Part shown: piece by piece, positions 22,003 to 32,315 of the stretch | Position numbering within the stretch: the first letter of the stretch is position 1 | How the letters are laid out: each line of letters starts with the position of its first letter | Notes under the pieces: generated by a model | What the model was told of the DNA's origin: nothing | Seen by the model: only the letters and a program-made list of their open reading frames with translations | The model's database searches: none | DNA from: Miscanthus floridulus | Lineage: Eukaryota > Streptophyta > Magnoliopsida > Poales > Poaceae | Direction: 5' to 3' | Length of the DNA stretch: 64,000 nt | Assembly (NCBI RefSeq): GCF_019320115.1 | Contig: NC_089583.1 | Coordinates: 83,593,928-83,657,927 of the forward strand | Program-made: the position numbers and the translations under genes

Positions 22003-23208
22003 ATTGTGAGGCATACACGCTTTGATTGAGTGTGAGCGCCTCATTCCCTTGTCTTACCTCGATGCCAAGGTAGTAGGAGAGCGAGCCAAGATCGCTCATT
22101 TGAAAATGAGCCGCCATCTTGCGCTCAAAGCTATCGATGTCCTCCACACACGCATTGGTGACAATCAAGTCATCCACATACATGCCAACGACGAGCTCCT
22201 CCACACACGTGTAGAGCGCGTGCTCGGTTGTGCACCATGTGAATCCAAGCTCGTCCAGCATGGCATCAAGCTTGGTGTTCCATGCTCGCGGGGCTTACCG
22301 CAGCCCGTAGAACTCCTTGCGTAGTTGGGTGCATAGTTGGAGCACCCTGTGCTCCGCTCCCTCGATGGTGAAACCTGAAGGTTGCCTAATGAAGACCGTA
22401 TCCGCTAGCTCGCCATTGAGGAAGGCCAATTTTACATCCAGATGATGGACGCGCCAGTTCTTCGCTGCTGCCAAAGCCAGAAGCAGTCGGACAGACTCCA
22501 TGTGCACTATCAGTGCAAAGGCTTCCTCGAAGTCAATGCCCTCACGCTAGACAAAGCCTCAAGCAATGAGGCATGTCTTGTGCTTGACAATGGTGCCACA
22601 CTCATCCTGCTTGACCCTATACACCCACTTTAGGCCGATCAGACGACATCCTAGAGGTGGATCGACAAGCTCCCAAGTCTTATTTTCCTCGATCGCCTTC
22701 ATCTCCTCTAGCATCACCCGTCGCCAATTTGCATTGCACTCGGCCAGTGCGAACATGGGTGGTTCCTCTGCACTGATGAGAAGCAGCTCTAGGTCATTAA
22801 GCAACTGACCCGCCAGACCTAAGGGCCCTATGCCACTGATGATGTCATCTAGCCTATGGAACCGCACTTCCTCACCATTGTGGAAGGCATCCACGAACTC
22901 AGTGATGTCGCTTGGACGAGGTGAACTCGATCAGCGTCAATGGAGTTCCCAGTTCTACTAGAGTGGTCAGCACAACACCTAGAGTGCTTGGCACCCCGGC
23001 TGAAGTGCTCAGCACTACTCCTAGACCACTCGTCATCACTCCTAGAGTGGTCGACACAGCACAAGGACTGCTCAACACTAGTCTTGGAGTGGTCAGCACC
23101 ACTGCAAGACCTCTCGGCTCCGCTATGGGAGCGTTCAGCACCACTGCAGGACCACTCGGCACCACTCCTAGAGTACTCAGCACCCCTCCCGAAGTGCTCG
23201 GCACTGCC
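22003..23208 (-). pseudogene. Element C reverse transcriptase and integrase-RT linker
   Basis: Minus strand. From high to low coordinates: repetitive linker (23208-22930), then RT with NWRRVMLEEMKAIEENKTWELV, quoted here as WRRVMLEEMKAIEENKTWEL, the motif GLKWVYRVKQDECG, VHHLDVKLAFLNGELAD, the FYGLR.APRAWN box with a TAG inside (near 22295), and the active site VVGMYVDDLIVT near 22170. The catalytic YVDD is intact. The frame ends in LGIEVRQGNEALTLNQSVYASQ, where the deletion junction cuts it before RNase H. Stops in the ARLVA region (about 22558) and elsewhere show decay. The copia lineage is Tork/Ale-like by general appearance, not firmly assigned. Confidence 0.8.
22935..23208 (-). repeat. 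Minisatellite-like repeat in the IN-RT linker of element C
   Basis: Degenerate repeat of about 15-36 bp built on GAGTGGTCAGCACCACTCCTAG and related units, written here as GAGTGGTCAGCACCACTCC. On the coding strand it gives repeated GVLST/GVVPS/AVVLN-type heptad-like peptides. It starts directly after RT and ends at the solo LTR insertion. Confidence 0.65.
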
Positions 23209-23213
23209 ATAGG

Positions 23214-26200
23214 TGTCACAGAACTGACCAATTTATAAGAGCACAAGTATAAAAACAATCGCCGAAACGATCAAATTCTCGAACTTGAGCCCATATAAAC
23301 CCAGTAGTCAACTGAAATCTCGAAGGATTTCAAACCAACTTGCATACAACCAAGGTCATAGTAATTCAAAATAACATATCGTACGTTACAACATTTCACA
23401 GACGTTCGCAAATAACTTACATCATCACAGAGTCATTATTATTACAAAACCAATCTTGTAAACATGCGGAAGCAAATAGTTTAAACTCACACACCTGAGT
23501 TCAAATACACATACTGGTTCAATGATCACAGCCCACAAAAGCATTCAGATAAGAGAATAGAGATCATGCCCCTGATCTAGTCTTCATCACCTGCTGGGTG
23601 GAGACAATACTTACAGAATCCCTGATATAGAAGGTCATCTGCAACAAGAGGGAAATAAACCCTGAGTACGGGAATATACTCAGCTAGACTTACCCATTGG
23701 AAACCAAAACAATGACACCAAGGATTATGCATAGCTTATTGTAGTGGATCTGGCTGATACTTTCTTTTTGCAGAAAAGCATAAGTAATATGATCAACTCT
23801 TAACCTAAACTAGCAGTGACTTTTAGCCATTAACCTATCAACTATATTAGCACCTATACTAAGCAATCATTTTATTAGGGTGCAAACATTAATAACCATA
23901 TCAGGTATTCATTGTGGCAATCTTATTATCATCATCCATTTAACTATATCGTTAAATTAATTGCATCTACGTTGCCACTGCTCAGTCAAGTTCTCACTAT
24001 CCGGGAGAGACGGCGATTCGAATCGATTCCTATCCAGCTGGAGGGGTATTCCTAAACACAAACCCTGCTTCCCCCATTAGGGTCGCAAACAAGTCACCTT
24101 TGGTATGATTCAGGAGTCGCGAGTCCGAACAGATTGGCATTCTCAGAGAACCACTCTGCCAAGGTTGTTCAGGACTCTAACCCGCCTTGGACTTATGCCA
24201 ATGGCTCTCCGCACATCCTTACTACCTCCAGAATGCACGCCACTACTTGTGTCCCTGGCCTGAGTCGAGCTACTAGGCTTTGCGGTCGGAATGACTTATC
24301 CGGCCAGCTAAGTGTTAGGCTGCGTTCAACATGACATGAGGACGTACAGTGTATCGGTCCTTAAAACAACTCAGACGGAGTCACTATGTCCAAACCTACA
24401 CAAGACTCCGCCCGGTCTTAATTCATTATTAACATGGTTCTTTTCCACGATAGCAAATATAGCCAACCGTGATCCACTTCTTTCTAAAGCTCGCAGGTGA
24501 TAGGAAATCACCTGACTTCTACCGCACTAAGCATGGCTAAGCATTTAACCCGTCCTGAACTTAAATAGGATTCCAGTGCGATATCTGGACAAGGAAGGAT
24601 ATATAATGTAGAATTGGTTCCAACCAATTCCTATACTTAATGCATCATCAACAATAAAAGATACTCAATGTATTTGTAAAAGCATGGGAGGCTTAATATG
24701 CTTCGGGGCTTGCCTTTCAGGAACAAGGAAGGCTGGTGGTCAGGGCACTCGGGCAATTCCCCCGCGGCGACTGCTTCGTTGGCTTCCTGCACTTTAGGTT
24801 CCTCCTCCTAGTTGGCTCCCTCAAACTCCAGCAATGTTACTCCCTCTGGCACACCTATTGCATGAATACGCAAGATAAATATCATGGATGCACATGAACG
24901 AATCTTAGGGATGCTCGGGGAATGCGCACGTTCGATGTAGTTTGCATATTCTAGCTTAAGCCCTATTCAAATCACTTTACTTACCAAGTTTATATAACCT
25001 AATGTATAATTGCTCATCTTTAGTTAATGACCTAGCACCTGCACCTAAGCATATTCTCAAGTTAGGCTAACCCCTAACAATCAACGAAAACATTGCATCA
25101 AGCATACACTCAAGCATTTGTATTTCAGCAAAAATAAGACTATGTAGCGGTACAGTAAACTAGCCATAACTAGAGATTTATAAATCCAATTGACACGCAA
25201 CAAGCCAATCTGGAAAGCTTATTAAATTGTCTACAATTCATTTTCAGACCTCAAAGCATGATTCAAACCTTTACCAGGTCAAATTCATAAATCAACAGAA
25301 CTCTGTCCTCACAAGGCAGAGAGTAAGCAAAAAACTGGAACCAAACTTTAAACAGCTGTAGTTTCTAAACTACTAGGCCAAATGCCCTCAAATTTTGACA
25401 GGAGCTAGATACCTAAATTATCTACAACTCTTGTATTCACCACATCCACAGAAAATCAAAATATAATGGAGAACTTTCTAAAGTCCCCAGATCTATCCAG
25501 AGGGACATAATGCAAATGAATAATTAATAACTTATGATGTAAACACACAATTGGACAAAACTAACTCTACTCACATGTCACACATGTCACAAGAACACCA
25601 GAAAGTAGGGTGTTCATCACCAAAACATTTCCTCTAATACCTTTCTTAATTTATTTAATTAATTAGAGGAAATAGTAAACATATATGAAAACTACACCAT
25701 TAAATCTACACACATTACAGTAGACACTACATGCCCTAAGTAGACTACCATAAAATTTTCACACCATTTGAGTAAGCATAACAGCCTACACAAAATTGGT
25801 AAGGCAGAATGGCTTAAAATAGCATAATTAGGAAACCTTAGTGAAAAGTGTCAAGCAACAGATTTCATATTTTTCCAAGCATCCTTAAGGTACTAAGATA
25901 CTACCTACCAAGTTTCATGGCCATAGGATTTCTAGATAATTTACAAAAATTCACACAAGTATCCACCAATGATAAAAGGTAAATCTATAAATCAAAAACT
26001 ACATATGCAATGACTCTCAAATTTTAACCAGAGCTTCAACTAAGCAATACTAGCTTACCCACAAAATTTCACAATTTTTGGATCACAGAAACTCAAGATA
26101 TGATTTAAACAAATTTGCTTGCAGTCAAAAACACTTTTCAAGTTCCTATTTAATTCATCCAAAATTTCTACATAATGTGCTCAAGACATATTTTTCTTAA

Positions 26201-27957
26201 ATACTAGACCTCACTGTGAGTCTAACAAAATTTGAATCACAGTATTTGGATCTACACAAATGGAGTTACAAAATTTACAAAACAGCAGTCAAAACTGAAA
26301 ATTTCAACTATCTTATGAATACACAGCCACTGACGTGTGGGACCCGGTTGTCAGCCGGACCCATTGGTCAGCGAGACGAAACAGGGGAGGCAACAACGAT
26401 GGCGTGGCACACGGCGAAGCTCGCCGACGGCGGCTCCTCTGGTGAAACTGACAGCACCGGCGTGCTCCACAAGGTCCCCCGCGTCGATTGACCCCCTAAG
26501 TCTAGGCCCTAGTGGCCCCTAAGCATGCCCACCATGGCGCACGGCGGCTCGGCCATGGCGCACGATGGTGCACGGCCGCGTTCCGGCATGACCGGACCGG
26601 CTTGGTCGGTAGCGTCTTCACAGGAGCAACTACATGATATGGGGAAGATGAGACGAGGGCTAGGGATGGAAGAACGATGCGGTGGTGCGCTGGCCACGGT
26701 GAGCACCAACTCCGACGAAGCTCAGCCATGGCGGCGGTGGCTGGAATGGTCACAGCGACCTTACCTAAGCTCGAATGGCTCAGCTAAGTGGTGGAGGACG
26801 TAGAGGTGAACACGATGGAGCTACGGTGAAGGTGTAGTGCGCGTTTTTGCAACGGTGCGTGAGCTCGGTGATGGTGAAGCTCCACGGCAGCAATGGCGGA
26901 GCGGCTGCTTGCTGGCTGTGCTACTGTGGCGAGCAGAGGAACGTAGAAAGAGGCAGAGCGCGTGCGGAGGGCAGCTGGGCATTCTCTACTTCAAGACGGC
27001 CAGCGCGCGGCGTGGTCAGGACGAGCCAGGCACGTGGCGGCCACGCGGCGGCCATCACCTGACCTCGGTCGGCCATGACCAGTCTAAAGCTCGCATTTCA
27101 GATTTCAACGGCACCGACTGACAGGTGATGTTTGATGGTGATTTACTCCTAAACCAAGACGAGTTAGTGAAAGAAATGTTCATGAAAGTTGTAGCCCTAC
27201 CTTCCATCTCCAACTTCTATTCAAGGATCAAAGTCTAATTCCCCATGAATCAGGAGTTACATCAAGCCAAAGTTGTCTCGATCAAACTAGAAATGTACTT
27301 AGGACTTAGAAATATTTTCCAGTGTTGAATCAGCTTTCAATTCTGACTTGTGGGTCCTTTTTGAACATGTTGTGCACATTTTCATGACTTGGCTTTTAAA
27401 CAAAGTTTGTTCTTTATAAAATTTGCTACAACTTTGTTTTAGGGTGCTCAGACATGCAAACATCCTAAGCCACACTTTTTAAATAGTCAAACAAAAGGGT
27501 TCAGGGGTCAAAATTGGTCAAACCATGAATTGGGAGTCTAATTAGTCAAAGTGATCAACTTGAACAATGTTCCAAATGACATCCTAGGTGTAACTAAGTT
27601 ACTTACAAGAATTTTTAGCCACACCATACATTGGTCACACAAAAATCAAGCAAGGTATGTACTGAAACAATGAAAACACATGAAATGTTACAATGTTTCA
27701 TAGTCATGTTTCGCATGTTTCAGGATCTTGTTGCATAATATTAACTAACATTGTTTCACTAAGTGAGTGGCACATGTTGCACTTAAGTGTTGCACACTTT
27801 TCATTTCATAAAGGAAACAACACACATGAAACATAACGATACGTTACAATGTTTCAAAGACATGTTTCATGTGATATAAGCTTATGAATGAATGAATGAT
27901 GCTCATGTCCATGAAATGCAAGTGCAAATGTGGAAGCTAAACACCTAGGGTGTTACA
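23214..27957. mobile_element. Solo LTR, 4.7 kb, probably gypsy Del/Tekay-like (first copy)
   Basis: Starts TGTCACAGAAC and ends CCTAGGGTGTTACA, flanked by ATAGG on both sides (23209-23213 and 27958-27962). TG...CA ends and a 5-bp duplication fit an LTR. No gag or pol homology exists in its 4,744 bp, so it is best read as a solo LTR left by LTR-LTR recombination. On the minus strand it would begin TGTAACACCCTAGG, an end familiar from long-LTR grass gypsy elements (Del/Tekay), an inference. A GC-rich block (26330-27120) gives chance frames without recognisable content. A second member of the family lies at 38703-43400. Confidence 0.75.
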
Positions 27958-27962
27958 ATAGG

Positions 27963-29560
27963 AATGGTCGGCTCCATTGCTAGAGTGGTAGGCACCTCCT
28001 CTCTAGCATCTCCACCACCGTGGATGACCAAGTGCTCGACGACGAAGGTGCTGGTGAAGCCGCCAGCTTCCCCCATGCCTAGACTATCCTAGTCTCAGGC
28101 TGCCTTCTCATCAAACACGACATCGCGCGAGACAACCACCTTGCCTCCGTGTGGGTCGTAGAGCTAGTACGCCTTGGTACCTTCTGTGTAGCCTAGGAGC
28201 ACCATTGGTGTGCTCCTGTCCTCTAGTTTGGTGAGTACCAGCTTCATCTTCCTGATGTGGCCGATGCAGCTGAATGTCTAGAGGAAGGACACACTCAGCT
28301 TACGTCCATATCAAGCTTTGAACGGCGTCTTGCCCTTCAGGGCCTTGGTGGGTGCGTGGTTGAGGATGAACACCGCCATGGTCATTGCCTCACCCTAGAA
28401 CTTTGTCGGCATGCCCTTGGCCTTCATCATGGATCGAGCCATGCTGACCACCGTTTGGTTTCACTGCTCCACCATGCCATTCTGCTATGGCAAGTATGGC
28501 ATGGTGTGGTGTTGCACCACACCCTAATCCATGCAGTACGCAGCGAACTCCACCGAAGTGAATTTACCTCCCCGATCAGTCCACAGCACGTGCAACTTCT
28601 TACCGCTCCCTACCTCTACATGCGCCTTAAACTTCTTGATTGCCTCCACTACCTTGTCCTTGCTCATTAGGAGTTGTAGCCACATATAGCGACTGTAATC
28701 ATCCATGAGCAGGAGGAAGTACTATTGACCACCATTTGTGGCTGGCGTGATTGACCCGTAGAAATCGCCATAGACGAGCTTGAGAGTGTCCACCACACGG
28801 TACATGGACACCTTTGGGAATGGCAGCCTCCTCTATTTCTTGGCTAGGCAGCTATCACATAGCTCGCTTTCATGCTTGATGTGGGGTAGACCTCGGACCA
28901 TCTTCTCTAGCTGACTGAGTGTGTCAAAACTGAGATGGCCGAACCGAGCATGCCACAGCCATGGCTCCTCGGTGTGTCGTGCTGCCAGGCACACTAGCTG
29001 CTCCACCTTCAAGTTGAGTAGGTACAGCTAGTTTTGGGACCTCTTCACCTTGGCAAGAAGCTATTGCTCCCTGTTCCTCATCCTGAGGATGCCATCCATG
29101 ATCAGTACCTCGCTGCCACGCTCATCTAGCTGGCCAATGCTAATGATGCTTGAATGCAGCTGTGGGATGTAATACACATCTGTTAGTGCGTGGTGCTCAT
29201 TGTTCTAGCACCTGAAGATGGTGGGGTTGCACCCTCGGATCACCACCCTTGAGCCATCACCAAACTTCACCATGCCAGGCATGTTGTCGTCGAGCTCAGA
29301 GAAGGCTGCCTTAGAGCCCATCATGTGGTTGCTGGCACCAGAGTCCAAATACCACCACTGCTCCTGCTCGCCACCCACACATCTGAGGTGGACTTGGGCA
29401 CGCGGTTCGTTGAGGTTGACAACTTTCAGAGCCTTCCCAGGCCCTTCCACTACCATTACCTCTCCCTTCTCCTTGGCCTCAATGTCGTGCAGTGCATAGA
29501 ATATTGTCATCAGGAGAGTGGTCGCATCATCATCATCATCCTGAGCTAGATGAGCCTCAG
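27963..29560 (-). pseudogene. Element C protease and integrase region
   Basis: Minus strand. Protease motif WWYLDSGASNHMMGS near 29330-29370 has the catalytic DSG. It is followed by MVKFGDGSRVVIRG, a TAG near 29205, the GAG-pre-integrase motif HARFGHLSFDTL (about 28915-28950), and the integrase core MDDYSRYMWLQLLMS and WTDRGGKF (about 28600-28710). The third catalytic region reads QNGMVEQ with TAG codons in front and behind. Several Gln and Trp positions are stops. The solo LTR at 23214-27957 separates this part from the RT. Confidence 0.78.
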
Positions 29561-30418
29561 CCTTCTTCTCCTGCTTACGATTTGGGCATTCCTTTGCCCA
29601 ATGACCCATCTTCCTGCAGCGCCAGCAGGCATTGGGGTCGACCTTCTTCTTCTTCTTCTCTGAAGAAGCCTTGCTATGGTGCTAGCCATTGCCACCATAG
29701 CTAGAGGAGGCTTCCCCGGAGTTCCTTTGTGCAGTCCACTCCTCCTTTGTTAGCAGCAGCTTGCCGCTGTCCATCGTTGTTGTGGCCTACTCCATGTGCT
29801 CGTCCACCACCCGCAGATGGCCTGTTACATCCTCAATGGTGAGGGTGGACAAGTCCAGCATCATGTTTATGGAAAGAGCGGTCTAGATGTACTTCATTGG
29901 CATAGAGTGGAGGTACTTGGAGACCACCTCTTCTTCGTTGATGGTGACGTCGTGGCTCCTCAGCTTACCGATGAGCGACTATAGGCAGAGGGAGAAGTCC
30001 TCCACCAATTCACCATCCTTGAACTTGAGGTTGGCATACACTTGCTTTAGCAGCTGGGCCATTGCCTTCTCTACGCAGTCAGAACTGACACGTATCACCA
30101 CAATGGCCTCCCACGCCTCCTTAGTAGAGCTCTTTGCCCCAATGGCTCCCTATACTCTACTGGCACAGCAGCGAGGATAGCCTCTAATACTGACATGTTG
30201 TCTTCTTTGTTATCGGTGCCCTTGTTAATAGCATTCTAGACCCATCAGGCTCTGAGCTTAACCTTCATGGTCACCGCCCATTCGCCATAGTTGGTGCGAG
30301 TCAGCGTCGGCCAACTAGTGCCGCTGACCTCCCGCATCATGTGCACAATGACCTTCTATCATGGCTGAGCAGCCACAGTAGCGTCGCTACTATCGCCCAT
30401 CTCCAAACCATCCGTCAT
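29561..30418 (-). pseudogene. Element C gag
   Basis: Minus strand, start MTDGLEMGDSSDATV at 30418. Gag core includes LTRTNYGEWAVTMKVKLRA, the characteristic NY.EW motif of copia gag (UBN2-type). A single intact CCHC knuckle CWRCRKMGHWAKEC lies at about 29590-29632. A run of Asp codons (ATC repeats near 29527-29541) follows. At least four internal stops occur before the knuckle. No coiled coil extension, unlike the Sireviruses in this window. Confidence 0.78.
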
Positions 30419-30451
30419 CGCCAGTGGTTAGTCTGGTGATGGTGCTTGTAC

Positions 30452-30466
30452 GGCTCCAATACCAGT
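30452..30466 (-). other. Primer binding site of element C
   Basis: The minus strand reads ACTGGTATTGGAGCC right after the LTR end GGGCTAACA; complementary to initiator tRNA-Met with small changes. Confidence 0.8.
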
Positions 30467-30902
30467 TGTTAGCCCTTGGATCTTCAGCACGGGTGAGCCA
30501 ACCACTCACCAGCATTACCAACCACACACTATGGCTACAGGTAGAAGAAGGAAGGGAGAACAGAGCGCACGCACACACAGCACTAGCACCAGCATGGGTC
30601 AGAGCTCTGTAGAGGAGACGACAAACTAAACTCACTCTCTTTACTGAGTTGTAGTGGGAAACTATATATACAACTCTACCCATCTAATCCTAGTACACAG
30701 ACATGTCAGGCTACCATGCTACTACAGTGACTAGATGTGATAGCAGGGCTAACTTTGGCGCCTACCCCTACTATGGCAACAGTGTAGCAAGGGAGCCTTT
30801 CGGCGCCTGCCCCTACAGCGGCTACAGTGCAGTAGTAGGAAGCCCTTTCACCGCCTACACCTGCCATGCATTCACACACAGGGAGCAGCAGATTACTTAA
30901 CA
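30467..30902 (-). repeat. Element C 5' LTR (436 bp)
   Basis: Plus strand starts TGTTAGCCCTTGG and ends ACTTAACA. TATATATA-type box at 30662-30670 (minus strand TATATAG) is a candidate promoter. Contains two or three degenerate repeats of CCTACAGCGGCTACAGTG (30750-30870). Confidence 0.85.
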
Positions 30903-30907
30903 ATCAA
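30903..30907. repeat. Right target-site duplication of element C (ATCAA)
   Basis: Identical to 1914-1918. Confidence 0.85.
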
Positions 30908-32300
30908 GATATCATGGAAGTTCTTGGGAGATTATCTGAACTAGAAAAAATGGTAAAGTTACTCATTGTGAAAATCGGTGAGATATCATTCTCAAGTAAG
31001 GAAACTATGGAGAAATGGAGATGATATAAAAGGTAGCATTGATGCCCATGGGTACTGTCAGTGCAGAAAGTGACCAACAAGTAAATATTTATAGTTTTGC
31101 CATATGTTGTGATCGGAGGTGGCCTAGCACTCAATGACATAGGGTTTATACTAGTTCAGGCAACGTGTCCTATGTCTAGTTTGAGTCGGTTGGTGACTTT
31201 ATTCCTGAGCCCTGGTGCTCGAAGTTTGCAGTGAGGTTACAAATGAGAAGGAGAAAGATGAGGTGTACAAGAGGTCTGGTCGGCTCTGATCGGAAGGGCC
31301 AAGAGCGACAGGAGCTCTGCTATGAGCTAGGAGTTCAAGCATGTGCTTGAGGTCCAAACCTGGCGGTTCTATGGTTGTGAACTAGTAAACTTGGTCGATC
31401 TAATGAATCTGGAATCACTTGTATGAACTTGAATCAACTAAGTCTCTTAGGAGAGAGCGCATCCCCTTTTATAGATGAAGGGGATGGTCTTACAAGTGAG
31501 AGGGAGAGAGTACGTATGCTTCTAAGTCTTGTTGCCCATGCCGGTGGGTATAGGATGATGGTAGGCGTCCACAACACTATTGGATGTCAGATGTATGTGG
31601 GAGGTTACATCATCTTTGTTCGGGTATGACAGATGTCGATACCTGCATATATTGTTGATGCCTAGAGGCATGTGAGGGGTTTCACCATGTTCACTTGGTA
31701 TGGTAAATTTCAGCGCCCACAACACTATCGATGCCCAGAGGCATGGGGGGGCCTTACCGTATGGGAGTTAACGGCGCCCACAATACTATAGTGGAAAATG
31801 TTGGTGCCTACAATACTGTTTATGTTAGGGCAGTTGCAGAGTAGTGTTCCTACAGGTGTATAGGGTATGGTCCCTAGTATCATGGTTTGACTTGAGCGTC
31901 TTGCCTTGCTTTCTCTATTCGTTCCCTGGACCTTTCTGGGTGAGCGTCCCTGGTCGGTTGGTCCTAGTCGGCTCTGGTTGTGCCAGTCAGAGAAGAGCGG
32001 TGAGCAGGGCTTCTGCATACCCCGGTCGGAGACGCGGGGTTGGAGTTAGAAGTAGTCCTCTAGCTAGGCCTTCTGGTCGGAGAGGCTGTCTGGAGGTGGC
32101 TGGAGTCAGAGCGAGTGCTCTAGTCGGAGAGGTGGGCCAGAGCTAGAAAATGGGTGCCGCTCCTCCCTGGCCAGACCTTCGGTCGGTGATTGGATCATCC
32201 TTCTAGCCTATTGTCCCGATACTTGGGCCAGCCCATGAGTTGCTTGCTGTCTACTTGGGCCGAGCCTTTGTTGGGAAACCGGTCCATGAGAGACCCTAGG
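30908..32300. other. Non-coding remnant resembling a gypsy-type LTR
   Basis: The first ~180 bp continue the DNA interrupted by element C. From about 31090 the text TAGGGTTTATACTAGTTCAG and the following GGTCGG-rich stretch recall long LTRs of grass gypsy elements (memory-based). It contains two imperfect copies of a ~90-bp unit around GATGCCTAGAGGCATG (31660-31760) and GCGCCCACAACACTAT (31550-31815). Ends and target duplications were not found. No gene is supported. Confidence 0.4.
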
Positions 32301-32315
32301 TTTATGAACTCGATA

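Larger units (their letters stand above)
1919..30902 (-). mobile_element. Element C: Ty1/copia retrotransposon, host of a nested insertion cluster
   Basis: The right (5') LTR spans 30467-30902. The left (3') LTR survives only as its first 31 bp, 1919-1949, which match the first 31 bp of the right LTR with four differences. Both outer ends are flanked by ATCAA (1914-1918 and 30903-30907), a 5-bp target-site duplication, which proves these are the two ends of one insertion although they now lie 29 kb apart. Internal minus-strand coding runs gag, protease, integrase, then RT (the copia order). After subtracting A and the solo LTR, only about 4.2 kb of C remains; its RNase H, polypurine tract and most of the 3' LTR were lost at the 22002/22003 junction. 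Every domain carries stops, so the element is dead. Confidence 0.9.

Noticed and set aside
1919..22005. Interpretation of A and C as separate, side-by-side truncated elements
   Set aside because: The 31-bp C-LTR start before A and the matching ATCAA duplications 29 kb apart are best explained by nesting.
22912..23258. Three 90-119-codon frames on both strands
   Set aside because: They arise from the linker minisatellite, which is open in several frames; only the minus-strand frame in phase with RT is meaningful.
26216..27121. Frames in the GC-rich block of the first solo LTR
   Set aside because: The homologous block in the second solo LTR (41700-42580) does not preserve the same frames.
23214..27957. 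Alternative reading of the 4.7-kb units as MULE, CACTA or Helitron
   Set aside because: Duplications are 5 bp (not 9, 3 or none), ends are TG...CA, and long terminal inverted repeats are absent.
29205..30180. Plus-strand frames of 60-100 codons
   Set aside because: Antisense shadows of element C gag and protease.
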